A DNA stretch of 49,874 nucleotides from Phialocephala subalpina (Eukaryota; Ascomycota; Leotiomycetes; Helotiales; Mollisiaceae), in contig FJOG01000061.1 of assembly GCA_900073065.1 (NCBI GenBank), positions 66,589-116,462 on the forward strand, given 5' to 3'. Under the pieces are notes generated by a model that had not been told where the DNA came from, ran no database searches, and worked only from the letters and a program-made list of their open reading frames with translations. The translations under genes and the position numbers were made by a program. Positions 22,517 to 33,801 of this stretch are shown here, piece after piece (position 1 is the stretch's first letter; each line of letters opens with the position of its first letter).

Positions 22517-23701
22517 ATGAAGTACCTCTCCTCCATCCTGTTACTGGCCATCCCAGCCATCGCTACTCCATCTCCAACCCTCACCGAGCGTCAAGATGCA
22601 GGATGTGGAATTGCATCTGGATACTCATTCAAATCCAGCGCGAAGCTACCAGATCCATTCACCTCTACCAATGGAACGAAGATCACGACTAAAGCGCAAT
22701 GGCCATGCAGAGCCCAAGAAATCAGCCAGCTGTTCCAGAAGTACGAGTTGGGCACGCTTCCCCCGAAGCCATCTAGCGTGACAGCCACCTATTCCGCAGG
22801 GTCCATCAAAGTCACTGTCTCAGACGGAGGGAAGAGCATCTCCTTCTCGGCCAAAATCTCGACGCCATCGAGCGGCAAGGCTCCATACCCAGCAATTATT
22901 GGTATTGGAGGGGTAAGCATCCCATCGCAAGCAGGTGTTGCCACCATCACATTCGACAATGACGGTATGGCTGCTCAACAGAGCAAGAGCAGTCACGGCA
23001 CGGGATTATTCTTCACGCTTTATGGATCGTCCGCAACTGCTGGTGCAACGACTGCTTGGGCGTGGGGAGTCTCTCGTCTGATTGACGCGTTGGAGTTGAC
23101 TCCTTCGGCGAACATTGATACCACAAAGCTCGGTGTCTCTGGATGTTCCCGTAATGGAAAGGGTGCCTTCATCGTTGGTGCTTTGGAACCACGTATCGCT
23201 TTGACGATTCCACAAGAATCTGGGTCCGGTGGCGCAGCTTGCTGGCGTATTTCGGACTCTCAGAAGGCGGCTGGAAAGAACATCCAAACCGCTGGAGAGA
23301 TCATTGGCGAGAACGCGTGGTTCTCTCCCAACTTCAACGCGTACGCCACCAAGACATCGGATCTTCCAGTCGATCACCACTTGCTCGCTGGTTTGATTGT
23401 TCCCCGTGGTCTATTCGTCATCGAGAACGATATCGATTGGCTTGGTCCCGTGAGTACAACTGGCTGCCAGGAAGTTGGACAGATGATTTACAAGTCTATG
23501 GGTGTTCCTGAGAACTTCGGGTTCTCGCTCGTCGGTGGTCACAGCCATTGTCAATTCCCGTCGTCGCAGGCTTCGGATTTGTCGGCGTTTGTGAGCAAGT
23601 TTCTTTTGGGTGGGAGTGGATCGACTGGAGTGGTCGCGAAGAGCAGTGCGACCGTGGACACGTCGTCGTACATTGACTGGGCTGCACCTGCGTTGACTTA
23701 G
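22517..23701 (+). CDS. CE15 4-O-methyl-glucuronoyl methylesterase
   Basis: A secreted serine esterase that cleaves ester links between glucuronoxylan side chains and lignin. It is an intronless gene of 394 aa. The signal peptide is about residues 1-17, followed by a short pro-segment ending LTERQ, which resembles a Kex2-type or signal-adjacent cleavage. Catalytic motifs are GCSRNGKG with nucleophile Ser211, IPQESGSGG with Glu234 and GGHSHCQFP with the catalytic His at 341/343. Cysteines at 30, 64, 210, 242, 316 and 344 fit the conserved disulphides. The catalytic domain is complete; no cellulose-binding module is attached, only a short Ser/Gly/Thr-rich tail region near 366-384. Together with the tannase 5 kb away it points to plant cell-wall degradation. 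Confidence 0.95.
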   Translation: MKYLSSILLLAIPAIATPSPTLTERQDAGCGIASGYSFKSSAKLPDPFTSTNGTKITTKAQWPCRAQEISQLFQKYELGTLPPKPSSVTATYSAGSIKVTVSDGGKSISFSAKISTPSSGKAPYPAIIGIGGVSIPSQAGVATITFDNDGMAAQQSKSSHGTGLFFTLYGSSATAGATTAWAWGVSRLIDALELTPSANIDTTKLGVSGCSRNGKGAFIVGALEPRIALTIPQESGSGGAACWRISDSQKAAGKNIQTAGEIIGENAWFSPNFNAYATKTSDLPVDHHLLAGLIVPRGLFVIENDIDWLGPVSTTGCQEVGQMIYKSMGVPENFGFSLVGGHSHCQFPSSQASDLSAFVSKFLLGGSGSTGVVAKSSATVDTSSYIDWAAPALT

Positions 23702-23900
23702 GGGTTGGCTGATGGACGTATCGAGGATTGGCAGCTGGTCGTTGAATGGTGGGCAGTTTCGGTGTACATACAGGAAGGCTTTCTACTCATGGAGTGTATA
23801 TAATCTGGCGGCGATGGCAAGGATGTCCAAATCTCGATCCTTCACCTCTGAGCAGCATAGAGGTTGTGAGCAGATGAGGCTGTTGACCGTATCCTAACCT

Positions 23901-25207
23901 TCATGCCCCACGAAGTTTCCTCCACGTTGACTCTGCCAGCGTCAAACAAGGCTGGACTCCGTAAACAACGATGCCGCCAGCCTTCCCCATAATCACCTCC
24001 ATGCAAAAATGCAAAACACTGGACGTCGAATTTGTTATCGTGGTCTTATACTCCGCAAGTCGAACCGCTCCTGTGCTAAGTAACACTAATGCACCACTTA
24101 GAACAAGCGCAGTGATTTGATCCAGATCAACAATCGATGCAGTAGTTCTGGGGATAGGTGGTACAATCCATATATCCATCAAAAAGAGTTCCAGGACGGT
24201 TTTGAAGAATAGGACTTCACCAAAAACCTCAAGTAGCGAGCCAATAACAGGTGCGAGGCACAGACTGATTAGCCCACGCTGGAAAGAGGCCCTCCAGCAG
24301 ATAAAACTAATACCTATTCCGGCTGGAACAACAAATCTATAGAAAGCTCTAAGATTTCCGTTCAACTCCGCTCGAATGGTAGATATTTGTCGATGTAGGA
24401 AGAAAAGAGGACACCGAAGCGCGACGCGAGCCAGACCACAGTAATCGAACGCCTCCGCGTCTTCTGCTGTCGGAAAATGTGTAAAAAACGCGACCCGAGT
24501 ACAGACGGGTTCGAAGTATATAATGTCGAAAGCAAGCAAAGCTAAGATTAGGAGAGATGTCGAAGTACAGCAGCACAGCACTGCCAACCTCTTGGATGTG
24601 TCTTTCGTCGACGATATGAGGTAAATTCCACTCAATAGTACGGCCACAACTGTTCCGCATTGGACAACACAATACGAAGCAAAAAGGGATCCTATTTTTA
24701 CTAACGACTCGGTTTGACGTAATCGTATCGAAGGTGAAGCAATAGATCAAACGCCGCAATTGCAGGGTAAGATAGCGCAGTTATGAGGTTTAAATCAAGA
24801 CCTGAAAATATCGAGGCCTTGATTTCCTTGGACTTGCTTCTTTCGAGCAATAGATCGACGCAACACGCAGTTACCGTAAGGATCCATGCAGCCCATGCCC
24901 CTGGGCCATAATACCCCGAAACTTTGTCCATTCCGTACATTTCAATTGGCCGGTCGGCCAAAGCAAAACGATGCGTCGACAACCACAGGCCACGACCGAA
25001 GATCCAGAAAATGGCGAGTGTCGAAACCCAAGATAACAAATTAAGTAAAACGTGACCAATTGTCTGCCGTGGGAGGCTTGGAGGCAATGCGAGATAAGGC
25101 TCCGTATCACCCAGATGGGAAACAGCGACTCTGTGAGAAGGCTGATCAATTGCTTGTGATCCGATCAGAGATCTCGTTGGGCGAGGAACCGGAAGAGTTG
25201 AATTCAT
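23901..25207 (-). pseudogene. Multi-pass membrane protein, paralog 1, single-base frameshift
   Basis: A polytopic membrane protein of about 435 residues from a fungal family I cannot name; role unknown. ATG at 25207. The frame runs to a stop at 24701 after Y-D-Y-V-K-P, but homology to the neighbour (25545-26797) continues without a gap in another frame, S-L-V-K-I-G-S-L, down to the stop at 23901. One base is missing at 24710/24711. Shared blocks are F-W-x-F-G-R-G, GPGAWAAWIL, SIFSGLD-x-N-L, and the final I-P-R-T-T-A-x-I-x-D-L-D-Q motif before the last helix. About seven hydrophobic segments are visible. The gap could be a homopolymer assembly error (CCC read as CC), so expression of an intact protein is not excluded. 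Confidence 0.75.
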
Positions 25208-25544
25208 ATTGCCAACTTTGGGAGGGTTAAATTGAAGTTAGATAGAATGATGATGAAGGGCTTGGAAAGGTTTATATTGCCGGTGGTGGTGGTGGTGGCG
25301 GTGTTGGTGGCAGTGTACTGAGTTGCGACAGGGTAGAAAATGGCGATGTCTCACTCGAGCTGGTGCTGCGAGGAATGGATACAGTAGGGTGCAGGGAGCC
25401 CGGCGTTCCGATGAGAGCCATAGCTGTATCTCTTAGGTCCTCGGACATGGCATGGTGTTGATATTGATATTGCTGCCTGCACGTGAAATGTAATGTCGTG
25501 AAGATTATCTTGCAATAGACCAGTTTTCCCGTGGACTATAAGTT
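25208..25544. promoter_or_regulatory. Short spacer with GGT repeat between the paralogs
   Basis: 337 bp between the two tandem paralogs, containing a GGT-rich imperfect microsatellite at 25281-25310. This is the promoter region of paralog 1. No coding signal. Confidence 0.5.
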
Positions 25545-26797
25545 TTACTGCCCGTGATCGTCTTTGGTTTCTGATCTTTGGTATTGTCTCAGTAATCCTG
25601 CGACCGTACCGAGGAGTGGGAAAACTCCAGTCAAGATCAATGCCGAGAACTGGTCAAGATCCATTATTGGTGCTGTAGTTCTGGGGATGGAGAATCCAAC
25701 CCAAATTTCATATCCGAAAAACAGCACTGAAAACATTACAAGAGCTATGACAGCCCAAGCTTGAAGGTGGAATCTGAGTAACGTCGAAAGATATACAAGG
25801 ATATGACGATATGGACTCCGTTGGGGACGATCTGGGGCCGATCTGGGGCAAAGGAATGAGTAGAGGCCAGCATAATGTAGACCAAATATAAGAAGAAAGT
25901 AACAACTGGGGGAAAGGTTCTGACAAGGAATTTGGCAAACACGCCAAGTAGCAATTCGCCGATAAGCTTCTCTTGTACTAGCTGTCCTAGACGAGTATTG
26001 TAGTGTTCAAAAGGCCTCTGGAGAAAGAGAAACGTAGCTCCAAATTCATAGGGTCCCAGGACAACCCCTTGGTATATCACATCGAATACCATAACAACCA
26101 CAATCATGAAGGCCGTTGACAAAAGGTAGTACCACTTTGCTAGGGTCGAAGGCTGCTCCTTCCTACTGCACCACAAGCAAATGACACATAGCAGAATTCC
26201 AAGTCCCGCTCCTAGTTTAACAACAGCAACAGTCGCAACAAGGGAACCTGAGTTTTTCAACAGATCATGTGGCGAAGTATGATGCCGCAAACGGATCAAA
26301 AGATCCACGGCAGCGATTGATGAGTAGCTGAAGGCTGCGAAAAGGTTTGGGTCCAGGCCAGAAAATATAGAGCCTTCCACATCCTCATGCTCGGTCTTCT
26401 TATATAATCGATCGATGCAAAACGAAGCAGCTATGAGTATCCAAGCTGCCCATGCTCCGGGTCCAAAAAACCCAGAGACATTATCAATGCCATATATCGC
26501 AATTTCTGTGGTCGTCAGGCTAGGACGATGTAGAGCAATCCATATTCCGCGACCAAAGACCCAAAATAGAGCGCATGTGTAGATCTAACAAAGGGCTCGC
26601 AGAACAGCTACTTCGATTTTCTTTCGCGATGTGCGTGAGGAAGATGGAGGACGGGTGACGGACGACGCATGATTCGAGGCATTGGACGCTGCTGCTGGAG
26701 CTGCTGCAGATGCTTGGAGTTGAGTCTGCCGGCTCCTCAAAGGCCGAGGGGTTGAAGGAATACTACCGTGTGTGGTGGGAACACGACTGAGCTCCAT
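25545..26797 (-). pseudogene. Multi-pass membrane protein, paralog 2, nonsense codon plus 8-bp duplication
   Basis: Tandem paralog of 23901-25207, about 417 codons, ATG at 26797. There are two independent lesions. First, codon 71 is TAG (26585-26587) exactly where paralog 1 has Trp in a gapless alignment (paralog 1 L-L-N-L-L-S-W-V against V-L-R-A-L-C-stop-I). TGG to TAG is a CpA to TpA change on the opposite strand. Second, at 25799-25814 an 8-bp tandem duplication (GATATGAC) shifts the frame. Before it the frame reads I-V-P-N-G-V-H-I, and after it L-V-Y-L-S-T-L-L-R-F-H-L-Q-A-W, leading to the conserved end I-P-R-T-T-A-P-I-M-D-L-D-Q. The N-terminus is Ser/Thr/Ala-rich. With two lesions this copy is very probably dead. 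Confidence 0.8.
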
Positions 26798-26983
26798 GGC
26801 GTTGAATACCGCATCGTGAAGAGGTGGAAATGGTGCTGGAGAGAGGAGGGTTGAGAGGAGAGAAGAGCGGTTTCGAGTCGCAGAAAATCTCCAGTTTCTT
26901 GCGGGGTCAAAACCTTGGAATCTGCCCCTCCAAACTTTTTCAACTCTTTCCCACGCACCAACAACGAACCCAACACCGTCAAG
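26798..26983. promoter_or_regulatory. 186-bp head-to-head promoter between paralog 2 and RTG2
   Basis: The start codons of paralog 2 (-) and RTG2 (+) are only 186 bp apart, so the promoters overlap. A repeat-free, moderately purine-rich segment without an obvious TATA box. Confidence 0.5.
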
Positions 26984-28758
26984 ATGGCAGACGAAATGGG
27001 CACCGTGATCACGATAGATAATTTCACGACCTCAATGTCCCAATTCAACCCAGAAAACGAGTCTAATCACCTCTACGGCCTTGTTGACATGGGCAGGTAA
27101 ACACCTACCTCCCTGCCCACGCCCTTCTAACAACCTCCAGCAACGGCATCCGATTCTCTATCTCCGATCTCTCTCCTCCTCGATGTCGACTCCTAAACTG
27201 CGTATACCGCGAACGAGCTGGTATCTCCCTCTATGACGCGCTCCACGAGTCAACTCCAGACGCGAAGGCTTTCCATTTCTCGAAGCATACGATAGATGAC
27301 GTAGCGCGGACATTGGGCAGATTCAAGGGAATATGTGATGGCTATGGGGTGCAGATGGGGCATATCAGCGTGTTTGCTACGGAGGCGATGCGGACGGCGA
27401 AGAATAGGGACGAGATGCTGGCTGCGATCAAGAAGTCGAGTGGATTGACGGTTGATATCCTTAGTCCTGGCATGGAGTCGCTGTTCGGAGCTATGGGTGC
27501 TAGGAGCGGGTTTGTAAATGTCAATGGGCTGTTCATGGATCTTGGAGGTGGCAGTGTGCAGATGACATATGTCAATTCGAGCGTAGACGCATACGAAGTG
27601 CTTGCAGCTGAGGTCGCGACGAGCATGCCATTCGGGGCCGCGAAGCTCACACAAGCTCTCAGTGCCCAGGATACAGCAGAAGCTACGAAGACGGAGCTAC
27701 GGACGAGCATGAAGAAGACATTCGAGGGGCTGTGCCAAAGGTTCCCGCGCTTGAAGGAGCAAGCAGAGAGCAAGGACGGGGTCACGATATACTTCTGCGG
27801 AGGAGGGTTCAGAGGATATGGCAGCATGCTCATGCACACGGATCCAATCCAACCATACCCTATACCTGCCATTGGAGGATATACGGCCCCTGGGCACCGA
27901 TTCATCAAGTGGCGAGAGATGCTGCACGCCAATAATTACGAGGAGGGGAAGATTCATGGCATGTCGAAGCGCAGAAGGGAACAATTTCCAGCCATTGTCA
28001 CCGTTGTACAATCTCTGGTCGAGGCGATTCCGAGGATCAAGGAGGTCACATTCTGCAGCGGAGGGAACCGAGAGGGAGTGCTATACATGAAGCTTCCAGC
28101 CAAGACTCGAGACAAGAACCCAATCAGGTTACTGCCAGGAGGACCTTTCAATCAGAAGGAAGAGACAATCATTGAAGTAGTTCAATATCTCCGAAAGCGT
28201 GCGTTTCCAGAAGGCTACCCCAAGATTCTTTCAGGAGAGCTTCTTGTCTATATCGCAGAGCACATTTGGGAAGACATGGGCAACCGAGACGACGCCAATG
28301 CTGCAAGAGCACTACACAATCCTATCTCGGGCGAGTTGGCCGGTCTGCCAGGAATGACGCACGAGATGCGTGCTGTGTTGTCGTTGATCCTATGCTCAAG
28401 GTGGGGAAATGATCTTGGTCCTGTGGATCAAAAGCTTCAGACGAATCTGCAGGCGTTGATCGGACCAGAGTTGAGCTGGTGGTGTGATTATGTTGGTACA
28501 TTTGCTAGGTTTCTTGCTACTGTCATCCCAGTGTTCCCTCCAACTCCGAGAACCCTGTATGAAGTGGCCGGGATTAAGGACTGTTCTACGGGGCATGGAC
28601 TTGGAAAGAAGGGCCATAAGGTCGGCATCAAGCTCGAGATAAGTGTTTCCTCCAAGTGTGGAGTTTCTGCTGGGGAGCTTGAGGACATATTCAGCAAGGT
28701 TGGCAAAGGTTTACATTTGGGGTGGAAGGTTAATGCTGATATTACGCTTGATGATTGA
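26984..28758 (+). CDS. RTG2: Retrograde regulation protein 2 (Ppx/GppA phosphatase family)
   Basis: A cytoplasmic protein of the exopolyphosphatase/guanosine-pentaphosphatase superfamily. In yeast, Rtg2 relays mitochondrial dysfunction to the Rtg1/Rtg3 transcription factors. Exons are 26984-27096 and 27141-28758 (576 aa); the 44-nt intron is GT..CAG. The ATG at 26984 gives MADEMGTVIT. The N-terminal actin-like ATP-binding domain shows YGLVDMGSNGIRFSISDL and, after about 140 residues, FMDLGGGSVQMTY. Later blocks are Y-F-C-G-G-G-F-R-G-Y-G, TFCSGGNREGVLY and RLLPGGPF, then a C-terminal region with SRWGNDLGP. Full length with no lesions. This is a conserved housekeeping gene and a good anchor for synteny comparison. 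Confidence 0.93.
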
Positions 28759-28895
28759 GCACGATGAGATACCCATAGATCATAGATGTATGATGTTACG
28801 AGAAATGACCATTGCTTGCGCTTCTTTCACCTCTCAGGATCAAAACTCCGTGTTCGTGACAGGACATTACTTTTTATTACCCCTCTCGACTAGCC

Positions 28896-30880
28896 TCAGC
28901 TTGAGTAGGTCACCGAGTATGCCTCGAAGTAACTGACATCGCCATAGATTTGAACATTCCCGCTCCCATCAACAGAGACATACTTTCCATTCTCCTTCTG
29001 CAGCGCATACCCATTGCCAGCTGCAAACGTAACAGTATACGTCTCAGCACCACTCGAGCTATCAATCAGCCCAGTATGGCTCCCAATATATTTCCCATCC
29101 TTCGCAGAGCTGATGGTGAAGGTGTTGCCTCCATCAACCAAACTGTGAACAACCCACCTCTGAGCGATGTCGCTGTGTGTGGAAGTCGCTTTGGTAGCAG
29201 AGAAGTCCGTAGCAGGCTTCCCAGGATTCGAGAGTGCGTATCCCCCTTGCTCGAAGACGATGTATCTCCCCTCCGTCAAGGCTCCGCGCATGGCTTTGAA
29301 TCCCTGCTCACTCAAACTCGACACCTTATCCAAACCAATCTGGCTTGTGTAAGGAACAGTCGGTCTAGTGACAGCGTACGTTGACTCGCACACTTCAGCT
29401 CCATCGTAGACACCATCCGAGTTGGTATGCGGGGCAGGAGCATCGGGAATGGTGGGGAGAGAAGTATCTGGGTTCTCGAAGTCAAAGGCGTTGACGAGGT
29501 TGGACATGTGTGAACGTCTCCATGGAACCATTTGATCCGTCACCACATTCTTTCCCTTTGCCGCAAGCCATTGTTCGACGAACATGATTTGAGAGTTGTG
29601 GTCCGCATGCTCAGTGAAGACCTTTCCGCCACGAGTCCAGGGTGAGACGATATAAAACGGCAATCGGAAACCAGGGCCGGAGTAGGTGTAGCCTACTTCA
29701 TTGTAGGGGTCTTGGAGCCATTCTCCTGCTGTGCCGGAGGGAGAATGGTAGGGAGTAACGTGATCACCCCATCCTCCCGTTTCGTCGTAGGAGATTATGA
29801 GTGCTGTTTTTGACCATCCCGCTCCTTGGGTGACAGCATCGACGATCTTCTTCTGCAACCATGCACCATCTCGTGGAGCGTATGGAGGGTGTTCTGACAG
29901 TTCGGCAGGACCGATAATGTACGAAATAGCAGGAAGGGAGCCATTCTTCGCCATGGCATAGAAAGTGTCGAGTGACTGTCCCACCATGCCTTTATTATAA
30001 AGTGCTGACCCAGTCAAAGCTTCCTGGAATTGCCCAAACCAAGCCAGAGGATTGTCGTCAAAGTTATCAGCGTCTTGGAAGATGGACCAGGAGACTCCGG
30101 CGTCTTGGTATATTTCTGCAGTGGTTTTCCAGAGGAGGGGGTAGCAGTTGAAACCTCCGTCTTCGCAGCCGGGAGTCTCATTGTTGTCGATGTAGGGGTA
30201 GCCGCCTTCGGAGGAGGTCTGGGGTGAGCCGGGGACATTGATGCTGCCGGACGCCCAGGTGACTCTGTTTGGATTCGTTGATGCAATGACACTTTCCTGG
30301 GAGATGTTATGAGACAAGGTGTGGATGGCTGAGGGGAAGAGACTTACCTGGTACATATCTCCAATGGTCCAACCATCTGCGATGGCAAATTGGACTGGAA
30401 TGTCACCTCGCTGGTAGTGTCCCCAACTCCATGGTGTGTTATTGGTAGCCCAATGGTTGTTCAATCCGCCATTGAGAGCAGCATGATTGTCTTGCCATCC
30501 GTTGTCTCCAGCTACCATACACTGAGTAGCGTCCAAGAAGTCCCCGCCTTGGTAATTGAGGTACCATGGAAGGAGGGCGGAAGTAGCATTGGTCAAAGCT
30601 GAGTTAACAGCTTGTTCCCAGACTGGCTTGCCATCGGAGTTGACTTGGACATTAGGGTCCGAGAAACCTCTAACGCCGGCCATCGTTCCGAAGTAGTGAT
30701 CAAAAGCTCTGTTCTCTGCTTGCTGTTAAATACCGATGCGGGGTAGAGGAAGATGTCTCTCTCACCTTGCATGAAGAGGACGACATGCTCAATATCCGCG
30801 AGAGAACCTGCAAGAGCTGGTGCCGCAAGAAGAGGATACATGATCGCCAAAGCGGAAAGCAATTGAGTTGAGACTGCCAT
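28896..30880 (-). CDS. Secreted phosphoesterase, non-haemolytic phospholipase C type
   Basis: An extracellular metal-dependent phosphoesterase of the fungal/bacterial PlcC-like family, hydrolysing phospholipid head groups or other phosphodiesters. Exons are 30880-30766, 30715-30348 and 30296-28896 (627 aa). The second intron (51 nt, GTAAGT..CCCAG) is a multiple of three with no stop, so a naive frame reads through it; splicing restores the family sequence DMYQ-ESVIAST. The signal peptide is about residues 1-24. Metal and active-site motifs are FMQENRAFDHYFG (about 37-49), GDNGWQDNH, SYDETGGWGDHV and TEHADHNSQIMFVEQW. The last roughly 130 residues are a beta-rich extension typical of fungal members. 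The upstream neighbour on the other strand is the multicopper oxidase. Confidence 0.92.
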
Positions 30881-31649
30881 CGTGAATTGGCTGATCAGCC
30901 TTGCCTGCTCATACCATATCCGCCGTACTCCTCCAAGGTTCTTATACTCAAAGCTTACCTTGGATCTGGTAATTTGACGTGCAGTCGCCGGGCTGCCCCT
31001 CACTTGAAGGGGTCCATGGACCTGCAGCCCACCATTGAACGTTCAACAGGGTCCAGGAGGATCAGCACGTTGGTGGGTGGTATTTGGGCAAGCTTCGTAT
31101 CCACGACACCGAGAACAGCAGCAGAGACGCTCACTAGAAAGTTCTCGATGGCTTCTTCCTCTGTCTACTTCTGTAGCTTAGCTCGTTGAAGATCAGCACG
31201 TTGCTGACCCAGAGAAGTTTAGACGATGGTGGTGATTTCCCAGCAGTTTGAGGCGGGAGGAACAGCGAGGTTTCAGCGTCCAATGATTGCGACCGTGAAC
31301 TCCCCGTGTCGATGCAGGAACCAGCTTCAACTCCTAGAGCGACGCATCTCCCATGCAACAATCCATCGAAACTCGTGTCTGCAGAAACGCTTGCAATGCC
31401 GTTTGCTGAGAGCTCCAACGTCCTTCCTCTTGCAGTTAGGGGACTAGCCCACGTGCTCAGTTGAAGCTTTGTGGCTTCGGAACGCTGGGCTCTGGAGTGG
31501 GATGCGGCTCGACGATATCCAATTCAATCTCATCGCGATATTGCCTTCGAAGCCGACGATCCTACGGAGCCCGAGACTGTCCGACTGTCGAGATGATGAG
31601 AGGCTGGCCAGAGTGAGGATGGCGACGACAGATTCAGCACCCTAGGATT
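30881..31649. promoter_or_regulatory. Divergent promoter region, phosphoesterase / multicopper oxidase
   Basis: 769 bp between divergent genes. It contains one CACGTG (31450-31455), about 195 bp before the oxidase start. Open frames here are short and unconvincing. Confidence 0.45.
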
Positions 31650-33761
31650 ATGGAAATTGGCATGCCGCGAAGGAGAACGAGTGTAGCATCCAATGCCAAT
31701 ATGGCTCAGGCCAAGGATGAAGAAACTTTCGAGCTTCTAAGAGACGAAGTAGTGGAAGAGCAAGAGCAGCCTGGGTATGAGTTAAGAAAGAGACGGATAG
31801 AAAGAGGAATATTTAGCAAAACTTTGCGACCGCTCGGATTTGTCTTCGCCGCCCTGTTCCTCATCACGATCCTCTCAAGAGACTCATCTGTTCTCTTTCG
31901 ATCAGCTCCACCGTCCACTTCGATCGACTCAGTTGAAGATGTTTTCGACGACTATGCTCAAGAAAAGATGCTGGGAATCCGACTTCATCCCCAGGATCAC
32001 GTGTCCCGACCTCCCACAACAATCACCCACCACTGGAATATTACCGCAGAGTTTCACTCTCCAGATGGAGTCAAGAAACTTGTATACTTGGTTAACGGCC
32101 AATTTCCAGGACCTACCATCGAATGCCGTTCGGGAGACAGACTGGTCATTCACGTGACGAATCATCTTGTTTCTGAAGGAGTCTCTATTCACTGGCATGG
32201 ACTGGAAATGCGGAATGCAAACGAAATGGATGGTGCTGTTGGTTTTACTCAATGTCCAATTGCTGAAAGGAAGACTTCCACTTATGAATTTGAAGTTGGG
32301 GAAGAGCAAGCGGGGACGTTTTGGTGGCATGCTCATTCTGAGGTTGGGAGAGGAGATGGGATGTATGGTGGGCTTGTGATTCATGAACAGACGGATGTGC
32401 TGGATGATACAGAGGATTATGGCTATGAGGATGACGTTCTGCTTCTGATTGGAGACTGGTACCATCGAACTGCTAGAGAAGTGCTTGCGTGGTACACTAG
32501 TACACGAGGATTTGGAAATGAGGTGAGTTACGAAAAGCCCTTTTGAGGCTCCCAATCTAAGTGACTTCAGCCTGTACCAGACTCTTTGCTCGTGAATGGA
32601 GCTGGCAAGTTTATCTGCTCTATGGCTGTACCCGCACGGCCAGTTGAGTGTGTCGACATCGAAGATAAGGACATGACTAGCATTCTGGGGGCAAAGACAC
32701 TCACAAAACCAACGAGACTTCGCTTAGTCAACGTGGGGTAAGTCGACAGTTGTTTATTGCTTATGCCCTAGGATTTAATTGCAATCAGGTCTCTCGCCGG
32801 ATTTACCATCCAGATATCTTCAGCGAAGCTCAAGCCACTGACAGTTGATGGTGGCTTCCCTATCGTTGGTGAGTTTGCAGACTCCGTAGGAATCGTCTAC
32901 CCAGGAGAGCGTCTAGATGTTCTCGTTCAATGGGACAATCAGGCGTCATCCAACTTCCCACAGCTACACATATCTCTCGACCCAGAGTATGACCCCTCTC
33001 ACCCAACCCCAGCCCCAACTGACCAACCTCACAGGAACTTCAAATACCCAAACCAAGCTCTCAGACCAAACCAATCTTTCCCAGTACTAACTTCAAGCTC
33101 ACAAACTTCCTCATCCATCGCCCGCGAGCCTGTTCGCTTCGACCTCGCAACAGCAGTCGCCGCCTCGCCATCTGCAATCCCCTCCACACCCGACCAAACC
33201 ATCCTCCTCTATGCTAAAACTCAAAAACTCTCAATCGACAACAACCACCCATCAGGATTCATGAACCGAACTTCCTGGTCACCACAATCCTCCCCTCCCT
33301 TCCCACTCATCTCTCTACCCCGCTCAAAATGGGACGCCAACCAACTCATCCCTTATATCCCCGCATCATCCAACTCAGAAACATGGGTCGACATCGTGAT
33401 CAACAACCTCGACGATGGAGCACACCCATTCCATCTTCACGGATATTCATTCTACATCCTTGCTTCGTATCGCTCTGATCACGGATGGGGTAGCTACTCT
33501 CCCTACGCCACTTCTGGAGCATCAGCCATGAAGCCGAAGCTCAATCTTGAAAATCCGATCAGGAAAGACACAGTCAGCGTCCCGAGGAGAGGATATGTGG
33601 TGATTAGATTCAAGGCTGACAATGAGGGGATTTGGGTGCTGCATTGCCATGTGTTGTTTCATCAGGCTAGCGGGATGGCGATGGGAATTCAGGTTGGTGG
33701 GGGTGAGGGGCATGAGATTGTTGATGAGAGGGGCAAAGAGTTTTGTGCGGCTTCGAGTTGA
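31650..33761 (+). CDS. Multicopper oxidase with N-terminal membrane anchor
   Basis: A laccase/ferroxidase-superfamily enzyme that oxidises phenols or metal ions with reduction of O2 to water. Exons are 31650-32522, 32571-32737, 32789-32986 and 33035-33761 (654 aa); introns are 48, 51 and 48 nt. Copper motifs are HWHG (181-184), WWHAHS (225-230), HPFHLHGY, and C-terminal HCHVLFHQASGMAM (type 1 Cys-His with Met as likely axial position). There is no classical signal peptide. Instead about 60 charged residues precede a hydrophobic segment (about 61-76), giving a type II membrane topology with the oxidase outside or in the lumen. This differs from secreted laccases and from Fet3, which is anchored at the C-terminus. 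It converges on the HD gene with 40 bp between stop codons. Confidence 0.9.
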
Positions 33762-33801
33762 AGTTATATTCGTCCTATATCCTAATTTTGAAGGTTCATC
33801 G

